Of a stretch of DNA of 45,930 nucleotides, positions 1-8,105 are shown piece after piece. A program made the position numbers and the translations under genes. This stretch comes from an uncultured Bacillota bacterium (GTDB taxonomy: Bacteria > Bacillota > Clostridia > Oscillospirales > Oscillospiraceae). Each line of letters opens with the position of its first letter. Positions within the stretch are counted from its first letter, which is position 1. The notes under the pieces are model-generated. The model saw only the letters and a program-made list of their open reading frames with translations, was not told the DNA's origin and made no database searches. The stretch lies in contig CAMWBA010000005.1 of assembly GCA_947172355.1 (NCBI GenBank), forward strand, positions 1-45,930. The letters are read 5' to 3'.

Positions 1-856
1 CGGGGTGCTTCTTCTTCACGTAGCCCACAAAGCCCGGGCAGCAGGAGGAGGTGAGAACCCCCTTCTCCACCAGCTCCTCCGACTCCCGGTCGGCCACCAT
101 GTCCGCCCCCAGGGCCACCTCGGCCACCCCGGAGAAGCCCAGCATCTTCAGCCCGGCCACCACCTGTCCATAGCTGGCGGGAGCAAACTGGCCGGCAATA
201 GAGGGGGCAACGACGGCATAGGTCTTGTAGCCCCAGTGGGCGCCGCCCTGGATCATCTGGATAGCATCCACAATCCAGGACTTGTCCTGAATGGCCCCGA
301 AGGGGCACTGATACACGCAGTTGCCGCAGGAGATACACTCGTTGATGTCGATGGAGGCTTTCTTGTCCGGGCCCATGGAGATGGCCTTGGCGGGGCAGCC
401 CTTCTCGCAGGGGCGCTGGTTCTTTACAATGGCGCTGTACTGGCAGGCGCTGACGCACTTGCCGCAGGTGATACACTTGCTGTGGTCGATGCTGGCCCGG
501 TGGTTGACGATCTTAATGGCGTCCTTGGGGCAGGCGTGGACGCAGCGGGTGGCCAGACAGCCCCGGCAGGAGGCGCTGACCGTCATCTCGGTCACCGGAC
601 ACTCGTCGCAGGCGATGGGCAGAACCTCCACCACGCTGGGGTTGCTCTTGTCGCCCCCCATGGCCATCTTTACACGGCTGCTGATGATGGCACGCTCCTT
701 ATAGATACAGCAGCGCAGGCTGGCCTCGGGGCCGGGGATAATCCTCTCAGGCACGTCCAGGATGCCAGTCTGAAGCCGGTCCTCCCAAGTCAAACGGGCC
801 ACTTCCGTGAGTACAGAGGTCTTCAGCTCCTGGATTTTCGTCTCAAAAGTGTGCAT
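1..856 (-). CDS. [FeFe] hydrogenase, group B-like monomeric type (C-terminal part outside window)
   Basis: The first 285 codons are visible; the gene runs off the left edge. The product carries several 4Fe-4S ferredoxin-type cysteine clusters (CxxCxxC...C patterns around residues 85-105, 120-140 and 165-180) followed by TSCCPGF near the window edge, which matches the first H-cluster signature of [FeFe] hydrogenases. The arrangement, with no N-terminal 2Fe-2S ferredoxin domain, resembles the short clostridial group B enzymes, so it probably exchanges electrons between ferredoxin and protons in the cytosol. The ATG at 856 follows GGAGAG at a normal distance, and a consensus promoter lies at 964-992. 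The other two H-cluster motifs lie beyond the edge, so a divergent sensory homologue cannot be excluded. Confidence 0.8.
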   Translation of the reverse strand, partial: MHTFETKIQELKTSVLTEVARLTWEDRLQTGILDVPERIIPGPEASLRCCIYKERAIISSRVKMAMGGDKSNPSVVEVLPIACDECPVTEMTVSASCRGCLATRCVHACPKDAIKIVNHRASIDHSKCITCGKCVSACQYSAIVKNQRPCEKGCPAKAISMGPDKKASIDINECISCGNCVYQCPFGAIQDKSWIVDAIQMIQGGAHWGYKTYAVVAPSIAGQFAPASYGQVVAGLKMLGFSGVAEVALGADMVADRESEELVEKGVLTSSCCPGFVGYVKKKHP

Positions 857-963
857 ATGTTCTCTCCTTCCCTTTTTTCCTGTCCGGGGACAGTCCGTAT
901 GTGACTTCTGCAATTTTCAAACAATTTTTTAGAGTTTTGCAGGATTTCTTTCATTGCGCACCC

Positions 964-992
964 ATTCTACTTGAGCGCTCCGAAATTGTCAA
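964..992 (-). promoter_or_regulatory. Sigma-A promoter of the hydrogenase, overlapped by a palindrome
   Basis: On the minus strand TTGACA (992-987), a 17-base spacer and TAGAAT (969-964) form a near-consensus promoter about 110 bases ahead of the hydrogenase start. The palindrome TGTCA-AG-TGACA (987-998) covers the -35 box, so a dimeric regulator could compete with RNA polymerase there. The regulator is unknown. Confidence 0.7.
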
Positions 993-1122
993 GTGACATT
1001 TTACACCATTCCAGCGGGGTTCACCAGCCCCTTTTATCACTTTTTACAGGAGAAATCCGCCCCACATCCCTTCCGGCAAAAAGTGCTCCCGAACCGGCCG
1101 CCGCCGGCCCTGCCCTCTGCCT

Positions 1123-1878
1123 CTATTGATAAAAATACCGCCAGCCAGCTTCCGTCTCCACTCTGCCCAGGCTGACCCCCATAACCGGTTCCAGGGCGCG
1201 GCTTTCATAGAGCTCCTCCGGGGTGCCGGTCCGCTCCAGCCGGCCTGCACAAAACAGGGCCGCCCGGTGGGCATACCGCAGGGCCAGGGTCAGGTCGTGG
1301 AGGACCATCACCACCGCCCGCCCCTCCTCGGCTAAGCGGCGGGCCAGCGCCATCACCTCCAGCTGGCAGCTCACGTCCAAATAGGTGGTGGGCTCGTCCA
1401 TCAAAACCGTCTCGGTATCCTGGGCCAAGGCCATGGCAAGATAGACCTTCTGCCGCTGGCCTCCGGACAGCTCTGCCAACGTCCGGTCCGCCAGCTCCGA
1501 TGCCCCTACCCAGTCCAGGGCACGCCGGACCATCGCATGGTCCTCCGCCCGATAGCGCCGGGGGTAGGACAGATAGGGAAAGCGGCCATGGAGGACCATT
1601 CGGCCGGCCGTTATGCTGGGCACCATCCGGGACTGGGGCAGATAGGCAATCTTTTGGGCAACCTCTTTCGCCGACATTTTCGTAATGGAACGGCCGTCCA
1701 CCAGGATTTCTCCCTCCAGCTTGGGCAGCAGACCGTTGGCAGTGCGCAGAAGGGTGCTTTTGCCGCAGCCATTTGGCCCCAATATCGCCAGCACCTCTCC
1801 AGGACGGAAGTCCAGACTGACATCCTCCAGCACCAGCCGTCCGGGGTATCCCACCCGCAGCTGCCTCAATGCAATCAT
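1123..1878 (-). CDS. ABC transporter ATP-binding protein (iron-siderophore/cobalamin type)
   Basis: This 251-residue ATPase would energise the permease encoded just upstream. Walker A GPNGCGKST is at residues 34-42, the Q-loop Gln at 82, signature LSGGQ at 137-141, Walker B VLMDEP at 158-163 and the switch His at 194. Length and motifs fit the FecE/FepC/BtuD family. The ATG at 1878 overlaps the permease stop codon as ATGA, indicating translational coupling, so upstream codons open in this frame were ignored. It is the last gene of the operon (binding protein, permease, ATPase). The substrate (ferric siderophore, heme or corrinoid) cannot be decided from sequence. Confidence 0.92.
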   Translation of the reverse strand: MIALRQLRVGYPGRLVLEDVSLDFRPGEVLAILGPNGCGKSTLLRTANGLLPKLEGEILVDGRSITKMSAKEVAQKIAYLPQSRMVPSITAGRMVLHGRFPYLSYPRRYRAEDHAMVRRALDWVGASELADRTLAELSGGQRQKVYLAMALAQDTETVLMDEPTTYLDVSCQLEVMALARRLAEEGRAVVMVLHDLTLALRYAHRAALFCAGRLERTGTPEELYESRALEPVMGVSLGRVETEAGWRYFYQ

Positions 1879-2894
1879 AGACCGCCGCCCCCTCTCCGCT
1901 GCTTCAGCAGCAGCCAGATGAAGAAGGGACCGCCGGTCAGAGACAGCACCACTCCCAGAGGCAGCTCGAAGGGGGCAAAGATGATCCGGGAGGCCAGATC
2001 GCACGCCGTCAGCAGCAGCCCGCCCCCCAGCGCAGAGGAGAGCAGGAGGGGAAAGCTCTCCTCCCCCACCACCCGGCGCATGATATGGGGGGTCAGCAGC
2101 CCTACAAAGCCCAGCAATCCCACAAAGCTCACCGCCGCCCCCGCCAGAGCCGCAGCCAGCATAAGCAGAAACAGCCGCAGCCATTTGGCGGGGAGCCCTA
2201 GGCTCTGGGCCGTCTCCCGGCCCAGCAAAAGCAGATCCAGCTCGTTGGACAGGGACAGGGCAATGAGCAGGGCGATTACAATGACCCAGAACGCAGGGAG
2301 CAGCCGGGCCATGGACAGGTTTTTTACTCCGCCAATGCGAAAGTCGGTGTATCCGCTGAGGGCATCCGGAAAAAAGGTGACTAGTGCGTCGATGCCCGCG
2401 CTGAAGACGCTGGATATGGCCACCCCCGCCAGCACCAGGGTGATCCGGGCCGCTCCAGCCCGCTCTGAGATGAGCAGCACCAGCATCACCCCCGCCAGCG
2501 CCCCCAGGAAAGCGGCGATAGGGGTGATCCGGACTGCCCCAGGGGCAACAGCGCAGCACAGCGCGGTGGCCAGGCCCGCCCCGGAGTTGACGCCGATCAC
2601 ATTGGGCGCGGCCAGGGGGTTGTTCAGCACCCCCTGTATGATAACGCCGGAGCAGGCCAGCGCCGCCCCCGCCAGCAGGCAGCCGCACAGCCGGGGCAGG
2701 CGGGCGTAGAGGACAATGGCGGTTTGGGTACTCTCCCCCCGGCCCAGCAGGGCGGCCGCCACCTCCCTCACCGGGATGGGCACCGCTCCAAAGGCCAGGT
2801 TGGCCACACTGGACAGCAGAACCAGTCCCGCCAGGGCGGCAATCAGCCCATAGCGTCCCTTATTCCCCACACAGGATGTCCGCCAGCTTTTCAT
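1875..2894 (-). CDS. ABC transporter permease, FecCD/BtuC family
   Basis: A membrane permease of about 340 residues with roughly ten hydrophobic segments. It has the FecCD hallmarks: an early L..R.PR motif (YARLPRLCGCLLAGAALACSG) and a late GLLTPHIMR motif that contacts the ATPase. It would form the dimeric channel for a ferric-siderophore or cobalamin-like substrate. The gene overlaps the end of the binding-protein gene by about 35 bases. Possible starts are ATG at 2900, ATG at 2894 (preceded by GGGGGAAT) and GTG at 2870; 2894 is used here but the choice is uncertain. Its stop overlaps the ATPase start. Confidence 0.9.
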   Translation of the reverse strand: MKSWRTSCVGNKGRYGLIAALAGLVLLSSVANLAFGAVPIPVREVAAALLGRGESTQTAIVLYARLPRLCGCLLAGAALACSGVIIQGVLNNPLAAPNVIGVNSGAGLATALCCAVAPGAVRITPIAAFLGALAGVMLVLLISERAGAARITLVLAGVAISSVFSAGIDALVTFFPDALSGYTDFRIGGVKNLSMARLLPAFWVIVIALLIALSLSNELDLLLLGRETAQSLGLPAKWLRLFLLMLAAALAGAAVSFVGLLGFVGLLTPHIMRRVVGEESFPLLLSSALGGGLLLTACDLASRIIFAPFELPLGVVLSLTGGPFFIWLLLKQRRGGGGL

Positions 2895-3834
2895 AGGCAT
2901 TCCCCCACAGGGCGTTGGGCTTTAAGCTGTACATTCTCCGCTCCAGGATGTGGAAGCGCTCCCCCTGCACCGCGCTGAGGGAGGCCCAGGCGGGGTTGGA
3001 CAGCAGGGCGGCCTCCAGATTGGCCTGGGCACTGGCCTCGTCGGTGCCGTGGTAGACGGCAAAGATATAGTCCGGATCGGCCTGGAGAATGGCCTCCAGG
3101 TTCAGCTCCTCCAGCAGAGCGCCGTCCTGGTCAGCAATGTTGATGCAGCCCAGTTCCTTCAGCATGGGGCCCAGCACGTTGTCCTCGCTGTTTTTCACCT
3201 TGACGCTGCTGCCCGACACCTGGATGGTCAGTACCGAAGGGGCGAAGCTATAGACAGCCCTGCGCAGTACGGCTCCGTGCGCCTGTTCCTGGACGGCGGT
3301 GCCGTAGGTCTCATAATTCTCCGGGTGTCCGGTAAGCCGGGTGAACAGCTCCAGCAGGTCCAGGTAGTCCTGGAAGGAGGATACGTCGAAATAGGCGGTG
3401 GGGATACCCGCCCGGTCGAAGGTCTCCTTCATCTCCAGGTTGGAGGGGGACAGGCTGCTGGCAAGAATCAGGTCGGGCTCCGCCCCCAGCACCAGCTCGG
3501 CGCTGGGCTTCATGGCCGAGCCAATACTGGTCACCTCTTCCCCCAAGTCCAGGCCGTAGGACTCCCAGGCGTCGTTGGCGGTGGCAACAAGGGTATCCTC
3601 TCCCCCGGCTAACACCCACACATCGGCAAAGCTGCCAATCATCACCACCACCCGCTCCGGCTTCTCAATGGAGAACGCCTGGCCCAAGGCGTCGGTGAAG
3701 GTGATTTTCCCTGGTTCTGAGGATGCGTCAGCAGCCTGGGATTGGTTCCCAGGTCCGGTTTCGCAGACCACCCCGCAAGAGGCACTCATCAAAAGCGCAA
3801 AAAGCAGCAGCAGTCCAACAATACGTCGTTTCAT
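2860..3834 (-). CDS. ABC transporter substrate-binding lipoprotein (FepB/BtuF type)
   Basis: A 324-residue extracellular binding protein, first gene of the uptake operon. The N-terminus is a signal peptide (MKRR followed by a leucine-rich stretch) ending at Cys20 in SASC, a weak lipobox suggesting lipid anchoring. The mature part has the helical-backbone type III binding fold pattern: an ITFTDALGQ.F.IEKPERVVV start, an EPDLILAS segment and a long alpha linker before the C-lobe. ATG 3834 follows AAAAGGATG. I looked for a cobalamin riboswitch upstream and found no B12 box, so the substrate stays open. Confidence 0.88.
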   Translation of the reverse strand: MKRRIVGLLLLFALLMSASCGVVCETGPGNQSQAADASSEPGKITFTDALGQAFSIEKPERVVVMIGSFADVWVLAGGEDTLVATANDAWESYGLDLGEEVTSIGSAMKPSAELVLGAEPDLILASSLSPSNLEMKETFDRAGIPTAYFDVSSFQDYLDLLELFTRLTGHPENYETYGTAVQEQAHGAVLRRAVYSFAPSVLTIQVSGSSVKVKNSEDNVLGPMLKELGCINIADQDGALLEELNLEAILQADPDYIFAVYHGTDEASAQANLEAALLSNPAWASLSAVQGERFHILERRMYSLKPNALWGNAYEKLADILCGE

Positions 3835-3852
3835 TCGTGCAACATCCTTTTC

Positions 3853-4012
3853 TTAAACTACGCAGGAGTACCGTTCCGTCAGCAGCAGTCCCATAGGCCG
3901 GCCCTTGCTGTCCACCGGATAGGGCCGGCCCAGGTCTCAATAGGGCAGGCCGCCGAATTTGCTGTCGGTCAGGCCGGGGACCTTTCCCCGCAGGACCCGC
4001 AGGCGGCAGGCC
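3853..4012 (-). pseudogene. Remnant of a YwqG-like (DUF1963) gene
   Basis: In one minus-strand frame the gap encodes GLTDSKFGGLPY, a stop (TGA at 3937-3939 where the family has Trp), then DLGRPYPVDSKGRPMGLL. This matches the recognisable core of DUF1963/YwqG proteins (SKFGG.PY followed by YP.d..G.P..LL). Similarity stops after GLL and the frame closes at 3853. The start is not visible. The fragment looks like a deletion leftover between the ABC operon and the reductase gene. The match is from memory of the family, not a search. Confidence 0.5.
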
Positions 4013-4105
4013 GGAACTTTTGTCCGGACTTTTGTTCCGTCCAGCCCACATCCAATGCCCTCAGCTTTTTTCAGTCGGCCCGAACGGCATCCCCTTACAA
4101 ACGGA

Positions 4106-4127
4106 GACGGCCCCGAAGGGGGCCGTC
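4106..4127 (-). terminator. GC-rich hairpin after the reductase gene
   Basis: GACGGCCCC and GGGGCCGTC form a perfect nine-base stem with loop GAAG, 16 bases past the stop of the nitrite/sulfite reductase gene. There is only a weak T-tract downstream, so it may be a terminator or an RNA-stabilising hairpin. Confidence 0.5.
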
Positions 4128-4142
4128 CCTGCGGCGTTTCTC

Positions 4143-5690
4143 TTATGCGTATTTGGCGATGATGGCGTCTCGCTCCTCAGCGTGCTCCTGGGACCACTGC
4201 GCCCAGCTCTGGCCGGCCCCTTGGACCGCCTTGCCCAGCTCTATTAGCAGGGCGGGCAGGTCACTCTCCAGGACGGTGCCCACCTCCTGTCCAAAATCGG
4301 CCCGTCCCAGAACGTCGGTACCGCCTAGGAACATCTTGAAGGCGGGCTGGGGCTTCTTGTCCACCAGCTTCACGCCCCCCTGAAAGCCAATGGCTCCCGC
4401 CTGATGAGCGGCGCAGCTGGAGGGACAGCCGGAGATGCAGATTTTGGGCAGGGCCCCATCGGCAATCCCCGCCTCCCGGACCGCTTTCACCACCGTCTGA
4501 AGTGCGCCCTGGCTGTCTCGGACTCCCTGCTGGCAGGTAGTAGCTCCAATACAGGCCACACTGTGTTCAAATTCGGTCTCCGCGCCGTCGGCGGTAGCCT
4601 CCAGCACCTTTTCTGCCTCGGCGGCGGTGAGGTTGATCACATACAGGGTCTCGTTGGGGGCAATCCGAATTTCCGCCCCGGGGATGTCCTTCAGCAGCTC
4701 ATAGAGCCGGCGGGGCTTCTCCACGGGCAGAATACCCCCGATGGGATGGTACTTCACGGCGAACATGCCGGGCTGCTTCTGGGGAATGGCACGGGGGTGG
4801 TCCACTGTACCGCTGTTGTCTCTGGCAATATCAGCGGGGGCCTCCAGGCCGGTGATCTCCAGCCCGCCCTCCGCCTTGCGGGCGGCCACGTTCTTGAGGA
4901 ACACCTCCTTCAAGCCGTCCGGGCCCAGGGTATCCTGCATATAGCGGGTGCGAGCCTTGGCACGGTTCTCATAATTGCCATGGGCACAGAAGGTATCTAC
5001 CATGGCCCGGATATAGTAGAGAATCTCTTTGGGAGCCACCGCCTCGTCCACCAGCACGCCCATGGAGGGCCGGGCCGCCCCCAGACCGCCGGCAATGCGC
5101 AGAGCAAAGGTGCCATCCGGCTGGGCCAAAAAGCCCATGTCCCGGAATGCGCTGTGAACGCAGTCGTCCACCCCGTTGCAGAACGCCACCTTCAGCTTGC
5201 GGGGCATTTTGATGTCCCGGCAGATGGACAGCAGATACTCCGCCGCGGCCGCCGCCCAGGGGAACACGTCGAACGCCTCGCCAGGCTGCACGCCGGTGAG
5301 GGGACTGCACATCACGTTGCGGGGATTGTCCCCGCCGCCCCCCTTGGTGAGAATGGAACAGCCAATGGCCTCCTCCATCAACACCGGCACCTGGTTTGCG
5401 GACAGGTCGTGGAGCTGGATGGTCCCACAGGTGGTCATCTTCATCCGGCTCACCTTCTCCCGCTCCACCACCTCAGCTAAAAATTTCAGCCGGGGCAGGG
5501 TCAGCCGCCCCCCCGCCATGCGCAGCCGGAGCATGTGCTTGGAGGGGTCTCGCTGGGCATAGGAGCCCAGACCGCCGGAAATGCCTTTATAGGCCTTTCG
5601 GTCGATCTCCCCTTTGTCAAAGGCGCCAATGGTGTCTTTAAATGCCTCAATCTCCCCGCGAAAGGTATTGGTCCACTGCTCGTTCATCAT
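4143..5690 (-). CDS. Nitrite/sulfite reductase family protein (siroheme, 4Fe-4S)
   Basis: A 515-residue protein with the duplicated ferredoxin-like plus hemoprotein layout of NirA/Sir-type reductases. The N-half has the substrate-side pattern (KMTTCGTIQLHDL, then RNVMCSPLTG). The C-half has the siroheme/4Fe-4S ligands as CIGATTC (Cys-x5-Cys) and GCPSSCAAH (Cys-x3-Cys). It would reduce nitrite or sulfite by six electrons using ferredoxin in the cytosol. ATG 5690 is chosen because an AAAGGG element lies about ten bases upstream and the conserved sequence begins after it; a second ATG follows at once. The gene is monocistronic with its own promoter and a hairpin behind it. Whether the substrate is sulfite or nitrite cannot be told here. 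Confidence 0.85.
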   Translation of the reverse strand: MMNEQWTNTFRGEIEAFKDTIGAFDKGEIDRKAYKGISGGLGSYAQRDPSKHMLRLRMAGGRLTLPRLKFLAEVVEREKVSRMKMTTCGTIQLHDLSANQVPVLMEEAIGCSILTKGGGGDNPRNVMCSPLTGVQPGEAFDVFPWAAAAAEYLLSICRDIKMPRKLKVAFCNGVDDCVHSAFRDMGFLAQPDGTFALRIAGGLGAARPSMGVLVDEAVAPKEILYYIRAMVDTFCAHGNYENRAKARTRYMQDTLGPDGLKEVFLKNVAARKAEGGLEITGLEAPADIARDNSGTVDHPRAIPQKQPGMFAVKYHPIGGILPVEKPRRLYELLKDIPGAEIRIAPNETLYVINLTAAEAEKVLEATADGAETEFEHSVACIGATTCQQGVRDSQGALQTVVKAVREAGIADGALPKICISGCPSSCAAHQAGAIGFQGGVKLVDKKPQPAFKMFLGGTDVLGRADFGQEVGTVLESDLPALLIELGKAVQGAGQSWAQWSQEHAEERDAIIAKYA

Positions 5691-5752
5691 AATTGCTACA
5701 CCCTTTCCTTTTCTTGCCCGGAGTATCCCTGATATGTTTCCTTCTTTTCGCA

Positions 5753-5782
5753 ATTATAACACAGGGCAGCGGCCCTCTTCAA
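5753..5782 (-). promoter_or_regulatory. Promoter of the reductase gene with palindromic spacer
   Basis: Minus-strand TTGAAG (5782-5777) and TATAAT (5758-5753) are separated by 18 bases. The spacer holds the inverted repeat AGGGC-AGCG-GCCCT (5763-5776), a plausible repressor site between the two promoter boxes. Confidence 0.55.
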
Positions 5783-5869
5783 TCCCTGTTTTGCATTTTT
5801 TGCCTTCTCACCATTCGGCTCGTCCCGGCATAGACTAAGGCGTAAAATCGTTGATATGGAGGGTCGTTT

Positions 5870-6169
5870 ATGACTGCTTTGCCACATATTCAATATTTCT
5901 TAGGAGCCAATTCCCCCGCAGGGTTCTATTCCCTGTATGACCACCTCCTCCCCCCCGAGGAGGCCAGGGCAATCTATATCTTAAAAGGCGGACCCGGCTG
6001 CGGAAAATCCACCCTGATGCGCAAGGTCGGAGCTTGGGCCGAAAAGGCCGGGCTGGAAGTTGAATACATTCTGTGCTCCGGCGACCCGGACTCTCTGGAC
6101 GCCGTTGTCCTCCCTGGTAAACAAGTCGCCATTGTGGACGGCACCGCGCCCCAGGGGATTGTATCGTAA
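5870..6169 (+). pseudogene. P-loop ATPase, truncated (PRK06851-like N-terminus)
   Basis: The 99-residue frame starts MTALPHIQYFLGANSPAGF and carries a Walker A motif GGPGCGKST near residues 40-48, then CSGDPDSLDAVV and VDGTAP. This is the start of a family of about 370-residue clostridial ATPases of unknown role. The usual sequence stops after VDGTAP and the frame ends at 6169. A palindromic repeat begins about 20 bases later and the serine recombinase follows, so the gene was cut by insertion and/or deletion. No 3' remainder was found in the window. The start ATG is preceded by GGAGGG. Confidence 0.7.
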
Positions 6170-6187
6170 GTACATTACGGGGTCTTT

Positions 6188-6213
6188 GTTCCTTTTCTTG
6201 AAAGAAAAGGAAC
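6188..6213. repeat. Palindromic repeat, copy 1
   Basis: GTTCCTTTTCTT and AAGAAAAGGAAC form a perfect 12-base stem with a two-base centre, followed by CCGAAAAGAATTTTGGCAAA. The same hairpin plus tail recurs, slightly changed, at 43144-43172 and inverted at 43278-43303. It sits next to the recombinase end. Confidence 0.75.
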
Positions 6214-6259
6214 CGAAAAGAATTTTGGCAAAAAACTTCGTTTTTCTTCCAAATTAATT

Positions 6260-7816
6260 TTAAAACTTCCAGAAAACTTTGGCCTCCTGCCGGCCTGTAG
6301 CTGGATTTTTCTCTCCGATTTCAATTCGGTCAATTAGTCCAACAACCAGTTCCCGTGGGACAGTCTCCAGTTTCAAAAGCTCTTGGGCGCGCTCCAGCAG
6401 ACCAGCCTGATCCTCCAAATGTTCCCGATTTGCCAACTCCTCAGCAATTTGTTCCAGCCGCCGCTCCAGACGGCTCTTTTCTTGCAGGAAGTACTGGTTC
6501 AGCTCCACGAATTGCCCCTCGCTGACGACCCCCGCTACCCGGTCCAGGTACAGCGTTTTCAGCGCCTGGCTGTGCTTTTCCAGCTGGGCGGTCAGGTTCT
6601 TTTGCTCCTGCTCCAGCGCCTCCCGGCGGGTGTCCTTCCGGGGTTGGAGATCCGCAGGGTCCAGCCGGTAATAGGTCTGGACATAGTACCGGATGCGCTC
6701 CGAAATTAAGTCAATAAGCCGGTCCAGCCGCACCGAGTGCCGAGTACACAGCCGTTTGCTTCCGCTGTCAGCGTACAGCTTGCACCGCAAATAGGAGCGG
6801 TTTCCGTTGGAGCATTTGCTCATGGTAGAACCGCAGTCGCCGCACTTCACCAGTCCAGCCAGCAGATGTGTCTCCCCGGTGCCGTCTGTCCGGGTCCGCA
6901 GCTTCAACCCTCGCTGGACCGCTTCAAAGGTCTCCCGGTCGATGATGGCCTCATGGGTGCCCTCCACCCGATACCATTCGCTCTCCGGCGTGTCGACGAC
7001 CACCTTGGATTTGTAGCTGACCTTCCTACGCCGACCCTGAATCATCACACCGGTGTACATCTCATTGGTCAAAATCCGCCCCACTGTCACCTTGTTCCAC
7101 AGACCAAAGTTGTTCTTGATGGGGTGGTTGCAGCTCCAGCCCCGCTCCGCCTTGTAGCGGGTGGGGTTGGGGATGCCCCGCCGGTTCAGCATGTAGGCGA
7201 TGTTCTGCCGCCCGTGGCCCTCCAGCGACCACTGGTAGATCTGCCGCACCACCTCCGCCGCCTCGGGGTCGGGGATGATGTGGTTTTTGTCCGCTGGGTC
7301 CTTCCGGTAGCCGTAGATGGGAAAGCCGCCGATGTACTTGCCCTCCCGCCGCTTCAGGTCAAACACCATGCGGACGTTTTCCGACAGGTCCTCCAGATAC
7401 CACTCGTTCACCAAGCCGTTGATCTGCCGGGCCTTCTTGTTGCCCTTGATCTCGGTGTCGGCGTTGTCGGCCACCGCAATGAACCGGATGCCCCAGATGG
7501 GGAACAGGCCGTGGATGTATTTCTCCACCAGCTCCATGTCCCGGGTGAAGCGGGACTGGCTCTTGCAGAGGATGATCTGAAATTTTTTCTGCTTTGCGGC
7601 TTCAATCATGCGGTTGAAGTCCGGGCGGTCGCTGTCCACGCCGGAGAAGTCCTCATCACAGAAAATTGAGTAGATATCCCACCCGTGGTCAATAGCATAG
7701 CGGGTCAGCAGGGACTTCTGGTTCTGGATGCTCTCCGACTCGGGCTGATGCTTGTCTTCATCCTCCTTACTCAGTCGTGTATAGATCGCGCAAAGGATTT
7801 GGTACACCTCCTTCAA
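6260..7816 (-). CDS. Large serine recombinase (site-specific integrase)
   Basis: A protein of about 518 residues. The N-terminal resolvase domain begins AIYTRLSKEDED with the nucleophile Ser near residue 16 and Arg residues in CKSQSRFTRD. A recombinase domain follows (YGYRKDP, then RGIPNPT), then a zinc ribbon (KCGDCGSTMSKC...LRC...LC) and a coiled-coil region about residues 400-470. It resembles integrases of clostridial integrative elements (TndX/TnpX type). The start is odd: the only upstream start in frame is TTG at 7816, and the strong AAGGAGGTG lies inside the first codons (7813-7805), leaving no ATG at a proper distance. GTG at 7807 is another option. It appears intact but is the only recognisable mobility gene. 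Confidence 0.85.
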   Translation of the reverse strand: MKEVYQILCAIYTRLSKEDEDKHQPESESIQNQKSLLTRYAIDHGWDIYSIFCDEDFSGVDSDRPDFNRMIEAAKQKKFQIILCKSQSRFTRDMELVEKYIHGLFPIWGIRFIAVADNADTEIKGNKKARQINGLVNEWYLEDLSENVRMVFDLKRREGKYIGGFPIYGYRKDPADKNHIIPDPEAAEVVRQIYQWSLEGHGRQNIAYMLNRRGIPNPTRYKAERGWSCNHPIKNNFGLWNKVTVGRILTNEMYTGVMIQGRRRKVSYKSKVVVDTPESEWYRVEGTHEAIIDRETFEAVQRGLKLRTRTDGTGETHLLAGLVKCGDCGSTMSKCSNGNRSYLRCKLYADSGSKRLCTRHSVRLDRLIDLISERIRYYVQTYYRLDPADLQPRKDTRREALEQEQKNLTAQLEKHSQALKTLYLDRVAGVVSEGQFVELNQYFLQEKSRLERRLEQIAEELANREHLEDQAGLLERAQELLKLETVPRELVVGLIDRIEIGEKNPATGRQEAKVFWKF

Positions 7817-8105
7817 GGCACAATTGCTCGGTACTATGATACCCTATGAGCAGACGCATGGTAAGAAATCATTTTAAATGCCTTTGCCGGTAAAACAGCA
7901 AAGGCTTCATTTGTGGAGGGCTTCTGTGAGCCAGGCAATAACAGCTTGGCATCTAGGCGCTGTTTGAAAAACGGAACTATGCACAACGGCGAGGAATTTT
8001 GTCGCCAGACAAACAAAATTTTTCGCAGGAATACTGGATGTATTTCAAGAAAAATTGGGGCAGTATGGCGGCAAAAGAACCGCCGCTTGGGCGTGTTGAC
8101 ATTTT
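7817..8105. other. Gap upstream of the recombinase; no convincing gene
   Basis: AT-richer than its surroundings, like imported DNA. A possible recombinase promoter (TTACCA, 17 bases, TATCAT on the minus strand) and a hairpin with stem GCCTTTGC/GCAAAGGC (7880-7905) are visible. Frames here are open only by chance and lack ribosome binding sites. Confidence 0.4.

Noticed and set aside
5-904. Long plus-strand open frame over the hydrogenase
   Set aside because: Opposite-strand shadow of a gene with clear Fe-S and H-cluster motifs; no binding site.
1094-1109. GC-rich hairpin after the ABC ATPase gene
   Set aside because: Stem of only four to five bases and T-run too distant; not convincing as a terminator.
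3835-4142. Possible cobalamin riboswitch before the ABC operon
   Set aside because: No B12 box or conserved core found; the gap is better explained by a YwqG-like remnant.
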